DNA of 64,000 bases from Haliclona indistincta (Eukaryota > Porifera > Demospongiae > Haplosclerida > Chalinidae), in NCBI GenBank assembly GCA_964017065.1, contig OZ024784.1, positions 6,739,152 through 6,803,151 on the forward strand. Direction: 5' to 3'. Of the stretch, positions 1 through 11,800 are shown in pieces; position 1 is the first letter of the stretch, and every line of letters starts with the position of its first letter. The notes under the pieces were generated by a model. It was given only the letters and a program-made list of their open reading frames with translations. It ran no database searches and had not been told where the DNA came from. The translations under genes were made by a program, and so were the position numbers.

Positions 1-493
1 TGGTTCACTCCAGATGGAATACCTCACTATGATCCAGTGTCTCGTTGTGTTACATGGATGGTACGTGCACACATGCAATATTTTTCATTATTAATTTTTA
101 TGTAGTTTAGTAAAATGAGTCCTGATAAGAGAATGGAGCTGAGTGGAACGGTCAGCTAGCAATCATGTGTGTTGTGAACCTCATTTATTGGTCATCGTAT
201 TTAGGTGATGTTGGCAAGTGGCGAAGTTCCTGATGGCAACCCTACAATAATGGTGAGATATATCTATTTACCCACCAACTGCACAATGAATCTTATTTCT
301 CAGGTGGAATTTCGAATTCCTCAGTTTGCTACATCTAGTCTAAAAGTTGGCAGGCTTGATCTTTACGGAGAGGTGAGTGTTAGCACAATCTTGAATTATT
401 ACAACCTTGAATTGTTACTATTTGCAGAAATACAAACCTTTCAAGGGAATCAAGTATATTACTAAGGCTGGAAATTTCCAGGTCCGGAGTTGA
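1..493 (+). CDS. AP3M1: AP-3 complex subunit mu, C-terminal end (partial)
   Basis: Medium subunit of the AP-3 adaptor, which sorts cargo from endosomes to lysosome-related organelles. Only the last five exons lie in the window: 1-60, 106-150, 205-252, 304-372 and 428-493. Joined in frame they read from WFTPDGIPHYDPVSR to a C-terminus of YKPFKGIKYITKAGNFQVRS and stop at 493. That ending, with VGRLDLYGE before it, matches the AP-3 mu tail; AP-1 and AP-2 mu end differently. The 45-bp second exon was placed because it restores SPDKRMELSGT in frame; its donor (GTCAGC) is weak. The gene begins upstream of the window. The choice of symbol among AP-3 mu paralogues is by family, since an invertebrate would usually have one copy. 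Confidence 0.85.
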
Positions 494-729
494 TTTCAAA
501 GCCACATCTTTAGGCTACTGCCTACACACAGCCATAGGTAGAACAGTTTTGAAATGCTTTTAAATTCTATTATTAATGCTTAATTGGTGTACCATAAATT
601 GTGTATCTGTATGTGTGAGTGTGACAGTGTTTGTCCGATGTCTTCAACCACAACCATGCAAAAGCCAAAATAAGCCACGCCTTCGTCGCTTAGCTAGCTA
701 GCTAGCCACACCTAGTATTAGCCAAAAAC

Positions 730-3700
730 ATGGCCGCCTCTCCGTGGAAAGCTGAGGGTAAACTGGCTGAAGCAGACGAGGAAGAGGTTAGTACCAGGCG
801 CAGTGACGTGGAGATTATATACAATGTTATTATTTAATTGGTTCAGGAAGACGATCCGATAGATAAACTAGAATTTGGCGAGTTGGATATAACATCAGCT
901 GACTTCATTCTAGACGAGGAAGCTGGTTAGTATTTCTCCTTGCGTGGTATATGTTACTAGTACACCATAGGTGACATAAAGGAGAATCTTGAAGACGAGT
1001 TGGTGCAAGAAGCTTTGAAAAAAGTATGTTTATACTCATAATTAGAAATTCACTAGTTAGTATAACTTATAGGGTCTTGACTTGCGTCACTATGCCAGAG
1101 AGATTGAGACAGAACTACGAAGAGTTGAATACCGATCTGTGCAAGATTGTATCTCACTTTGCATACACGATACACCTAAATATTTGTGTACAATTATAAC
1201 TTTGACGTTGTGAATCAAGATATTGACCAGAGTCGAAATATTGCCAGACTACACTGTCAGATCAAGGACTGTGATGAGATACTTGCTGTATGTGAACATG
1301 CACTACTCTTTGCTCACAATCACAAATATACTGATACCTTAGTGCTGGTGCACATAAAGAATGAGAAGATGTCATCTCTTTATGTGCTCCTGCTTAGAGT
1401 CTCATACTATTTTTACAAAATCCTTGAACTAGCATGTCTTAATTAATTTAGCATTTTTCTATACCATTCTTAAATTTTGTGTGCTATTTTTAGCAATTAC
1501 AATGTCTGCAAGTAATATTGACTCTAGTGTACATCCATCTGTAGCGCATGGAAGGCATGCTGAGCAAGTTTCAGACTGATCTGGGCAGCATCAGTGCGGA
1601 GATACAGTCCCTGCAAGATCAGTCCCGCTCCATGCGTATTAAACTCACCAACAGACAGGTACGAAGTCCAAACATTCCTCAAAGACATTATTATTGGAGT
1701 GTGTTATAGTCAATTAGAGCTCAGCTAACACAATATGTAACAGACATCACCGTTAGTGAGCACCTCATTCAGTGAGTAGTACCCTCGTCCCCTCTACTGC
1801 TCTCACTTGTTTCATTCATGCTGCTATAGACACATCTCTGACACACCTGCCAGCGAAAGAGAATTTCAAGAGAACTTGCGTGATCTTGATCACAAGCTGA
1901 AATTTCTGAACGAGCAGACTTTCTATGACTATCGTTCAGTGTATGATGTGCATGACGTGTTAGCCAAACTCAGCATAAAGGTAAAATAGGTGATAGGAAG
2001 CGAGACCAATACTCTCATGACGTGATCTGTTCTGTAGGCTATATCAAAGGTCAGGGAATTCCTTTTGCAAAGAATTCGGCAGTTTCGACGACCAATGGCT
2101 AACTACCAGATGCTGCAGAACCAGCTGTTGAATTACAAGTGAGTGATATTGACAAATGCTGTGCTAGAACTATTATTTTGTCAATGGTCGGAATGTGTGT
2201 TATCTCTTGTTGTGTGCAGGTATTTCAATGAGTTTCTGATGGCTCATAGTAGAGACACAGCAGAGCAAGTGAAGTCAGAGTATGTGGACACCATGAGCAA
2301 GGTGTACTTCTCCTACTTCAAGGATTACTACAGCAAGTTGCTGAAGCTTGAGGTGAGTGAGTGACGTGGAAATGGATAGACAATGGTTGGTATTGGGGAT
2401 TCTGTAATAATTTTCTAGTTTGAGGAATCAGCCGACAAAGATGACCTAATGGGTGTGGAGGACACGGCCAGAAGAAGTATCCTTCTAATAATATTGCTAG
2501 CCTCTCACATGTGTCAGGTTTAGTGATTCTTAACTATCTCTCAGCTAGTTTCTTCTCCAATAAGACCACATTTAAGAATCGCTCCACCATATTTACTCTT
2601 GGTAACCGTGATACTATAGTCACCACTGACTTAGAGGATCCAATCATTGTGATTCCTCATGCTCAGAAATCTGAGAAGAAGGTATCATGAGCTATGAGTC
2701 TGACATGAGCTATGGTTGCTTTGTTTCTTCTCTAGTACCCATTTGAAGCTCTGTTCCGTAGCAGCCAGTTTGCTCTCATGGACAATGCATCACGAGAATA
2801 CTTGTTTGTAGCAGAATTTTTTCATCTTCCACAAAACGCATCTCAAGAGTTCTTTGATTCAATTTTTGGTCTAACCTTGCAACATCTCATGGTACTGTGC
2901 ACTGTGTATATTGCATATTACTAGTGTTTTGTTTACAGAAAATGATCACACAGCACACTGCTACATGTTATGACTCTATTGGATTGTTCCTTTGTATTCA
3001 TATTGACTATCGCTATCAGGCAATTCTACAAAAAAGAAAAATTCCCTGTCTTAAAGTGTAAGCAGCTGTCTTCATCTCAAGGAAATATTAATACAAACTG
3101 TACTGACAGGTTCTCAGAGGAGTTGCAAGCTGTGTTGTGGCCGCGATTCATTCGAGTTTTAAACCTGAACATGACTAGTGTACAGGAAACCAACCCTCAC
3201 AAACTGGGTCATATTGACACTAGTCCACACTATGTGAGTGACTATGATTTCCACTGTACCTGTTGTGATTCTCACTATATAGATCACTCGACGATATGCT
3301 GAATTCTCTGGAGCACTGGTATGCATTAACCAAAGCAAGCCCAATGAACAGGTTTGTGCATTTATGAGTAATAATCAATAATATTCCTGTGGACTTTATT
3401 CAATATAGGTTGTACAATGTCTGTCATCACTGCAAATCGAAGTAGAAAATTTTATTTTGAGGATGGCAGCAGAATTTCCTCAACGCAAAGAACAGCTCGT
3501 CTTTCTGATCAATAATTATGATATGCTATTAGCTGTGTTATCAGTAAGCTACTGCTGTAGTGTGTAGCTATGATAATTTGTCATTTGATTAGGAGCGTAC
3601 TTCAGAAGAATCTGAAAGCTTTAAAACACTGTTACATGCACGCATTCAAGAATTTGTGGAGGAGGTATTGTCACCTTACTTTGGAGGAATGGTAGCCTTT

Positions 3701-4137
3701 GTGAAGGACACTGAAATGTACTTAGAGAAGGGCCCACGAGAGAGAATTGCTATCAACGAGAGTGAGTAATTCTCCCATTCTCATTATTATTACTGCATGT
3801 AATTCTTCTTTACAGGGAAGATCCAACAGCTTGTGCGAGGCTTTAACACTGACTGGAAGAAATCTATTCAGTCAATCAATCAGGAAGTTATGCAGTCTTT
3901 TTCAAACTTTAAGAATGGTACAGCTATTCTACAGGTATATGCACTTGAGAAGAGGTTAAAGTAGTATTTTCTGGGTTTTTTTTCCAACAGCTTGCTCTAG
4001 GTCAGTTGATACAGTACTACCATAGGTTTCACAAGGTACTCTCTCAGCATCCATTCAAGGTCTTGCCTGTTCGTAGTGAACTCATCAACATACACCATCT
4101 CATGGTGGAAGTAAAGAAACACCGACAAGCTTTCTAG
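730..4137 (+). CDS. VPS52: VPS52, GARP/EARP tethering complex subunit
   Basis: Subunit of the GARP and EARP complexes, which tether endosome-derived vesicles at the trans-Golgi and recycling endosomes. The start is MAASPWKAEGKLAE at 730 and the stop is at 4137. About 17 short exons join in frame. Conserved stretches include GLDLRHYAREIETELR, DDLMGVEDTARR, YPFEALFRSSQ, CYDSIGLFLCIHI, AAEFPQRKEQLVFLINNYDM and a C-terminus of INIHHLMVEVKKHRQAF, close to the animal VPS52 C-terminus. An intron at 1149-1219 is required to skip an in-frame stop and give VQDYIDQSRNIARLH. Predicted coiled-coil-rich N-terminal half. It lies 236 bp downstream of the AP-3 mu gene on the same strand and is convergent with the adenylate kinase gene. 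Confidence 0.95.
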
Positions 4138-4248
4138 TGCACAAAAAGAACTATATCTATGAATTATTGTTAGTTATACTCAGCTTTTGACTTCTACTTT
4201 GAAATAATTATTCCATGTAAAATGTACAGAGAAAAATGAACTAGTAAT

Positions 4249-4254
4249 AATAAA
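4249..4254 (+). terminator. Polyadenylation signal of VPS52
   Basis: A canonical AATAAA lies 112 bp after the VPS52 stop codon and just before a perfect 36-bp palindrome, which fits a 3' end in this short convergent intergenic region. Confidence 0.5.
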
Positions 4255-4289
4255 AGTAAAGTAAAAAGTTTTAATAGAAAACTAAAAAG

Positions 4290-4325
4290 TAATATCATCA
4301 TTGCCGATCGGCAATGATGATATTA
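4290..4325. repeat. Perfect 36-bp palindrome between convergent genes
   Basis: The 36 bases at this position equal their own reverse complement, centred between 4307 and 4308 on the core GCCGATCGGC. It sits between the 3' ends of VPS52 and the adenylate kinase gene, 35 bp from the latter's stop codon, so it would be an 18-bp hairpin in both 3' UTRs. It may be a 3'-end or transcription-stop structure or the relic of a foldback element. Confidence 0.85.
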
Positions 4326-4359
4326 TTTTAGTGCATGATATGCCTGTGATAAAAAATGT

Positions 4360-5243
4360 CTATAATCTAGCACGATCCTGCATGATTTGCATGAAGGCAG
4401 ATTTCACTTCAACATATACTTCATTTTCTTCTTTCTCAGCATGTATCTGCAAAAGAGAGGTGGTGGGCTTGAAATAAACCCCAGGTTGACTGTACAACAA
4501 CTTACTGTGTAGACTTTGTTGCCAAGTTTTTCACGGTAGTATTTAATGACAGGAACTGTTTCAGTAGCATGTGATTTCAGTCTCTCTCTTCTGATGGTGT
4601 CTTCATTGTCACCTGGTCTACCACGCCTTATCATTCTGTCAGTCATCACCTCATCACTACACTCAAACACCAGTACAGCTTGGCACTCACCCACCTGGGA
4701 ATTAAGCATCCATTACAATGTACATGTACAGGGTTGATTGCTAACCTGGTCCTCAAATAACTTGGCCTGGCCAAGTTCTCTAGGGAAACCATCAATCAGA
4801 AACACGGTTGAATCTGTTGTTGAGTTTATTTCATTCTCTAACAACTTTGTAGTCACTTCCTAAATGAGAAAATGAACGGTCGTGCGTGTCATTAGTTAAT
4901 ACTCACAGAACGGACTAGCTGTCCTCGTTTCATGATTTCGTCAATTTCCTGTCCTAGCTCAGAACCACTTTTCGCCTCCTTTCTGAGCAAGTCTCCAGCA
5001 CACAGGTGAGTGTATTTGAACTCACTGCATATCTTAGAACAATTTGTTCCTTTTCCACTGCCAGGTCCTCCTGCAGCCAACAATATGTACTATAGTATGC
5101 CATGTTATATGCCATTCACCTAGCACGAATATTATGGATTTAGCAATTTTAGCCTGCAAAGTAGTCGTCGCTTTAGAACCGGAGTCACTGCTGGAGACCG
5201 ATTGGTTGTGTGTGTGCAGTCGTTCCTTTGGTGCAGACGCCAT
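4360..5243 (-). CDS. Adenylate kinase family nucleoside monophosphate kinase (AK1/AK5-like)
   Basis: Transfers phosphate between ATP and a nucleoside monophosphate, in the cytosol by family. Five exons (5243-5120, 5070-4907, 4859-4746, 4694-4506, 4446-4360) join to a 225-residue protein. It has a P-loop GGPGSGKGT, the NMP-binding stretch YTHLCAGDLLRKEAKSG, FLIDGFPR before the central region, and a LID region GRPGDNEDTIRRERLK. The first 40 residues (MASAPKERLHTHNQS onward, Ser-rich) extend beyond the 194-residue human AK1. The LID has GRPGDNE where AK1 has a longer SGRVDDNE, a small deletion. UMP/CMP kinase is the main alternative; the P-loop and LID favour AK1/AK5. The start codon lies 224 bp from the divergent gene at 5468. 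Confidence 0.85.
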
Positions 5244-5467
5244 CAGCACTACTTAACGTAAGAACTATGCGCTACTCAGTCTCATCACTCTCGCTGTGTG
5301 GATGCTGAAGACAAGATCGCTTCGAGGAATCAAAATCTGTTGCACTTGCACATTCTTTCGTGCTGCCATGGCTACGAAGTGACGAAAGATTTTGAGCCAC
5401 ACCCGTACCCTAGCAAGCAGTTGCCGCGCCGCCATGTAAGTCGACGACTAGCACTCGAAAACGCGCC
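5244..5467. promoter_or_regulatory. Divergent promoter region
   Basis: The 224 bp separate the start codons of the adenylate kinase gene (-) and the condensation-domain gene (+) and must hold both 5' UTRs and promoters. No clear TATA box is visible. The role is inferred from gene layout. Confidence 0.5.
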
Positions 5468-8400
5468 ATGAGCTGGCAAACGCACAAAACTGGAATTGGT
5501 GCAGGCAGGACGTCCAATTTTTTGCCGTCCTACAATCCGTTTGCATTTCTCCCACCAGCTGCAGCATCGGTCCGACAAGCAGACGAGCTATCGCTAACAG
5601 CAACAAACATACCAACTCGAGGGATACACCAGCCTCACGTACCAAGGGAAAGAACAAAAGGATTGAGCAAGTCAGATCCTCAGGGGGTGCAGTTTGCGAG
5701 ACAAGATGACAGGGTGCCCATTCTTCGTAGAACGAGAACATTGGAGGAAGCTCCGATCACCCAACCGCCTTCCTCGCAGAGAAAGCTGCCACCTATAAAC
5801 AGCAGCATTATTGCCAATCCTCTGCTGACCACGGGTAGTGGATGCAAAATGGAATTGATAGATTCGCAACTGTCCTTGGAAGAGAGTGAAAATAGCAGCA
5901 GCACCACAGATGATGAAGATGAGGTGAGTACAACTGATTGTTGAGTGTCAAGCTGTGATTATACCTCGTTCATCAATTAGCGGAGGCACACAATAATTAT
6001 TGTCTTTCTTGCAGGATTTACTTGATGACACAAGTGGATCAAGTGATCCTCCACCAAGTGGCCTGGGGTTTAGGGATGAGTCTCAATCAAGCTTTACATC
6101 ACTAGCTGAGTTCAACTTTCCACCACCCACAAGCAGCAATGATCACTTCCCAGCCACCATAATGCAGGAGCATGAACTGATAGACCATGAGAAGTATGCT
6201 GCAGCTGTACGTCCAACTGGTCTTAACCCGCGAGTGAATAACATTGTGAGAGGATTTGAAATCAGAGGCCCACTGGACAGAGAGTTGATGTGTCAAGCCA
6301 TCAACTGTGTTGCTAAATTACACCCAATGATATCTGCTACCTTCACTAGAGCAGGAGACAGATTACGAATACAGACCTCACAAGGTTAGAGCATCTAGCT
6401 GATGAGATTCATTGCACATGTTTATAGTTAGCAGTGAATAAGAGGTCTGTAGAGAGTTGCCGCCAAGAGTTTAGTATAATAGAAATATTCCAGCTGTGCT
6501 TGATAAACAAATTCATTCTTCAAAATCAATTAGCATGATGCTATTTATTGCCTATGATGGTGGTCCGTGATTTTTACTTACAGAAATAGATAAAGTCACA
6601 ATTGAATCTCCTCCGGTGAGTCATGAAAGGCCTGCAGAACTAATCACCATTGCAAGAAGAAAGCTTTTTCAGTTGACAGTTACACAACACAAAGACACTC
6701 AGGCTCAGAAGCAAAAAGAACCAGGCATCACACACGATGACGGATTGCATGCAGTGAGCATTGTGAGCTTTAACAACAGTCCAGACATGAAGCCGAGAGT
6801 TAAATCAGGTGCAAAAATGGTTAAATTTCAACTCTCGACAGATGAAGCTCCTGCAAAGAAGACAACATTGCCGAAACTATCTGAATCTCAAGAGCCAGCT
6901 CCTTCCTCTTTGCTGTTGCGAGTTAAACTGGTGTCACGAAGCACACAAGAGCATGTACTGATCCTATCTTTCTCAAGACTAGTCTGTGACTACTGGTCTT
7001 CATGTCTGTTTGTACAGCAATTGGCAGATGCCTACACAAAGCTGGAGAAATCATCAAAACCCTCATTTGCATCAGTTCGTGTTGACGCAAAAAGACACGA
7101 GATAGTTGGTACTTATGAACAGATGCAGGGAAAAGGAAGAGGGAGGATTTCAAAAATACCATCTCAGCCAAAAGATGCAATGAGCAGATTGCTGCAGAAG
7201 AGAGCCCAACGATTGCAGTGTCCATCGAGCAAACAGTTTGTTCCAATTTTCCCACCAGCAATTCATTTCAGGCAGGTTGCTTTTCGAGAGCACCAGCTTT
7301 TGTTGATTAGACCAAGAGAGAAGCTATGGTCTTACTGGCAGTCTATGGTAACTGCCATTATCCGTCGCCGAAGAGGACCACCACGGATCAAGGTTGTTCC
7401 TCCAGTGAGAATTCCCTCTGGTTTAGGAGAGGTTCATAGAACCTTCGGAGCAGCAAGACCAACCACAGCACGTCTTAGACCACTCACTGCCAGGAACAGA
7501 CCACTGACAGGAAGAACTCGCCAACTTGGAGAGACACAATCACAAGAATCACTGACTGGTCCTAAAAAATCATTCCACTTCTTAAAGGTAAAACAACTAG
7601 CTATGTAAAAACACTGATAGGCTAAATCGATTCTTATGTTGTAGATTGAAGAAGCTGTAGGAGCAATGTTTCTGCAGTCTGTTCCTGAAGAATGTTTGAT
7701 GAAAATTGAGAAGAGGGAATTACTGGGTTTACTGAGCCTGGGAGCTTATGTCCTCTTGCTGGGAAAATGCTGCAGAGGCTGGGGTTCAAACAATAAGCCA
7801 ACTAGACTGAAGACAGAAGGAGAAAGGCAGTCGTATGGAGAAGACCCTCTCAAAGATTACCACCAAGGGATGGAAGATAGTCCAAGTACAGCCCGAAACC
7901 GGCTTCACATGGAACGTAGGGGCGGAGGGCTGCTTGATGTGGGCTCCTTTCTTCTGGGTGTCGAGGTTTCCATAAGACAGCAAGCTCCAGCACTCACTCA
8001 AGGGCTTTTTGGACCACTAAGTAACGGTGAACAGTGCTGTGCAGTCTGATGTACATCTGTATTTATACTAGTTCTCTCCTCATGCATACATCAGTGGTCG
8101 GTCTACGTGTCAATCTCAGTTCATGCGAACTATTCACTGATCTCATGTTGCAGTTATGGAAACATCTTCACGGAGCTCGTTGTCATGCTCACTTTCCATT
8201 TGCTACTATAGCAGATGAGGTGAGCATTGTGTATGAGAATGGTAATGACTATTCTACTCTAAATGTTTCAGCTTGGGCTAATCCAAGGTCTACCCGTCCA
8301 GTTTGCATACTTGTATCCGGAAGATGTACAGCAGATCAGTAATCCTGATGCCTTCTACTTCATGGAAACTGCAGTTGGAGTTGAAGGGAGAGCTCTGGCT

Positions 8401-8744
8401 CGTTTTGGGTCTCACTGCTACCTTAACCCACTCAACACCAAAATGGATGACCATTGCCACATGCAAGTAAGCCAGAGTAGTGTAACGCTCAATTGATATT
8501 CTACCACTATTATTCATCTCTTCAGCTACTGATGTGGGAAGGAGTGAAGGGCAACAGCATCGATGGTGGATTCATCTACCAAGCACAGGTTCTTAGACCA
8601 GAACTGATGCAGCTGTTCAGTGAAGAGCTAACCAGACTAATCACGACCATTGCTAAGAATCCATCAGCATCACTGTCAGAGCTGACAGCAAATACAAAAT
8701 CTCCATTTCCTCATTTAGGCAAAAGTCGTAGAAGAAGAGTTTAA
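5468..8744 (+). CDS. Condensation-type (CoA-dependent acyltransferase fold) domain protein, probably catalytically degenerate
   Basis: About 900 residues from seven exons: 5468-5923, 6015-6384, 6584-7587, 7645 to about 8043, 8154-8219, 8272-8466, 8526-8744. Residues 1-220 are low-complexity and acidic/Ser-rich. Residues about 232-272 (RGFEIRGPLDRELMCQAIN, then KLHPMISATF) look like the N-terminal helix region of NRPS condensation domains. At about 398-420 (HVLILSFSRLVCDYWS) the catalytic HHxxxDG site reads S-R-x-x-x-D-Y, so both histidines are missing. The C-terminal end (GGFIYQAQVLRPELMQLFSE, then LTRLITTIAKNPSASLSEL) resembles the last strand and helix of condensation domains. A basic repeat RPLTARNRPLTGRTR lies near residue 580. 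Substrate unknown. The exon 4 donor (GTCTGA at 8044) is weak and uncertain. An alcohol-acetyltransferase relative is also possible. Confidence 0.7.
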
Positions 8745-8870
8745 AAGCAGTAACTAAAATCAATATCACCATTATCATTTTTGTTCTTCGTGAACATTCT
8801 ATTTCAGTTGAAAAATCATTATTGACATGAGTTATTATTCATCTTATAATAATTATTGACAAAAGGTTTG

Positions 8871-11800
8871 TTATTGTTTCTTTCTGGCAGCCAGACGCTC
8901 CTTGGCTCCCAACACCTCGCTCTGTTTCTCCTCTGGTATGCTGCCAAACACAGCAAGAGGAATAGCCTGTCGCTCCAGAACAACTTCTGAACACAAAGAA
9001 AACTCAATGTCATACACGTCATAATGTCATGCATGTCATAATGTCAGTAGGCACCTTCAACTCCACCAGCTACTTCTTCCTCATCATCAGAGGCAATATT
9101 GATCTCGTCTGGGTTAGCAGATGCCTTTGCCAGCTCTTCCATTTCTGCAGTTGCTTCATCACTCCTGCAGCAGAAGAGAGAGAATAGAGGATAAAAATAA
9201 TTATTACAACACTGCAGTAAACTCACTTGACAAAGGTCATAGATTTCTTAGGTTGGTCTCTAGCAGCTTCTTCAGCTATCTTGAATGCCTGTTCCTCAAG
9301 CAACTGCATCTCATCCAGACTCTCTCCTGATAGCAATACTGTCAGTCTCCTGACTATAATATTTGATGCTTACCTGTGGTGTGAATGTCTTTAGAGGACA
9401 ACATCTGAGCTGACATGAAATTGACCTGCACAAGACACAAACATCAAGTAACTGTGAATATTAGAGAGATTGTCTGACTTTGGTATTATACTGAGCTTGC
9501 ACACTCCTCTTGATACGCAGCATCTCTTTGAATGTGTCCTCGTTGCCGTGGCGAACCTCAAACTCCTGCCAAGCTTTCCAATATGACTTGGAAATCTAAA
9601 TATTCAAGTATCAATGATTATAACACAAATACATGTGTGGTACCCACTCGAGGATCACTGAACTGAGACCCATGACTGTAGATAGCTCGTGATCTGTCTA
9701 TTTCTCCGAGTTTAGTCTCAAGTTGAGCAAATTTTAGACACATTTGCCTAAGAGAAACAAACCAATAGATCTATATTATGTCACTAACACACACCTTGCT
9801 TGATCATCAGGAAGCACTTCAATAGCCTTACTATAGATCTCTCTAGTGTGAGTTATACCAAAACTGTCTGCAGCTCTTTTAATATATATAGTGAACATCT
9901 TGCAGAGGAGAAGATAATGATAGATTAGTAGTAGTTTCAAGATGCAGCATCACGATACCTCAAACTGTTCTTCAGGAAGAACAGCAGTTGTTGCCCTCTC
10001 ATACACAGCCATGGCATGACGAGCGAGACCATACTCTTCTTCTAACTTAGCATAAAGCAGATACAGGTCTGGTAGATCAAACAGATAAACACCACAGACA
10101 ATCACTGAGTACTATGAGCTCACTCTTAGCACACTTTGCCGGACAGCCATCAAGGGCTTGTTCAAACAAGTCTCTTGCTCTCTCTAGCTTCTTTCCGCCC
10201 TATGAGAGGTGATAACAAAAGTGATGGATAACAGCATAGTACATACATATCTCTTTATGAAGTTAGTGAGATATGTTTTCCAAATTTCATACACATGTGG
10301 CCACTTGAACAGAGCCACACCCCTCTCATACACCTGGAGATAATGCATCAATCAAGATGATCAAGAGTATAAGGAAGAGGAAACCTTGAAGGTCTCTTCA
10401 AAGTAATTTTGCTCTTCCAGGAATGTGGCAAAGTTAATGACAATCTGAGGAGTAGCTATTTTAAGATCCAAGATTCTGTTGAAGACAGCTTTAGTGGACT
10501 AGAGCAATGAATTTATAACAGTAAATTAAACCACTTTATTCCCTCAAACCTCAAAAGTTCCCAGGCTCTCTTCAAGGTCTGCATACATGGACCATACTTT
10601 GAGAGACTTGTACAGCCGGTTCTGAACAGGTTCGCTCTTGATACAAAGTTAATATCGTAAAGTGATGGATTGAGATACTAGCTGACCTTGTCATAATATG
10701 CAGCTCTTCTTGCTGGCGTAGCAGTTGCTCGTTGCATTAACTGCAGAGCCCTCTCATAGTTTCTGTTATAACACTAGCCTCATAGAGTGACCAATGCAAA
10801 GTATGTTACTCACTCATGTCTTAACTCCATCTCAGCATACTCGCACCAAATTGTAGCTAAATCTTCTACTGTGCGAAAATTGACTTTAGTTGCCTTATCA
10901 AAGATGACTCTTGCCTGACAATGAATTTGTTAAACAAAGTAGGAGCACTGCAAGCAAATAATACCTCAGGAAGTTGATCATTGTCTTCATAATACTTAGC
11001 AAAGCTGATCCATAGCGAAGATGGCTTGCCTATAGCTTGTGAAATGTCGACAGTTTGAACTGCCTCTGTGTAGGCATTGATAGTCTGGAGAGAACAGAGA
11101 GAGATGATACTAGAAAACCAACTAGAAATCAATAGCACCTCTCTTGGGTTGTTCTCAAACAAAGCCACTCTTTTGTGCCACTCGTGAACATTGTGAGGAT
11201 TCTGACGAAGAAGGACACTGCTTAACAACAATGGCCGTCTATCCATCAAGTCTTCAAACCGAGCAAGACACAGTTCAAGGACCCAATCATCTGAAGAGAT
11301 GCAGTGAGTAGTGCAAAACTTCACATATTCAGTCATTCTCACCATCTTCACTTGGGCCAGCCTCAGCAGTTGCCTCCATTTTAGCATCAATCAAGGACTC
11401 CTTAAACTGTGAGTAGGCATCAAACACTTGAGTAAAGTCCCTGACTGTAGTCACAGTCTGAATGGCTTCATCATAGATACCTCGCGCCTAAACATGAGAA
11501 GCATTCACCTTTTATACTCAATTTCATAAAACCTTCTCAAATTGTCCAGCTCTGATGTGATAGTCAGCTAGAGAGCACCAAAGCTGTCCCACCATGTCAG
11601 TGAATCTCTGCAGTCCTCCTCTAATGATGGGCTCCACTGTTAAACTAGTGACCTACAGAGAAACTACAATTACCCAATTCCCTCCTTCTTTACTATCTAC
11701 CTTGTCAGGGTTCTTTGAGATAAGCTCACATAGTTCGTGCCATAGTTGATGCTTAGACTTCCCTTTTCTTGACACAAAACTTTCCTGGAAAAAAACACTG

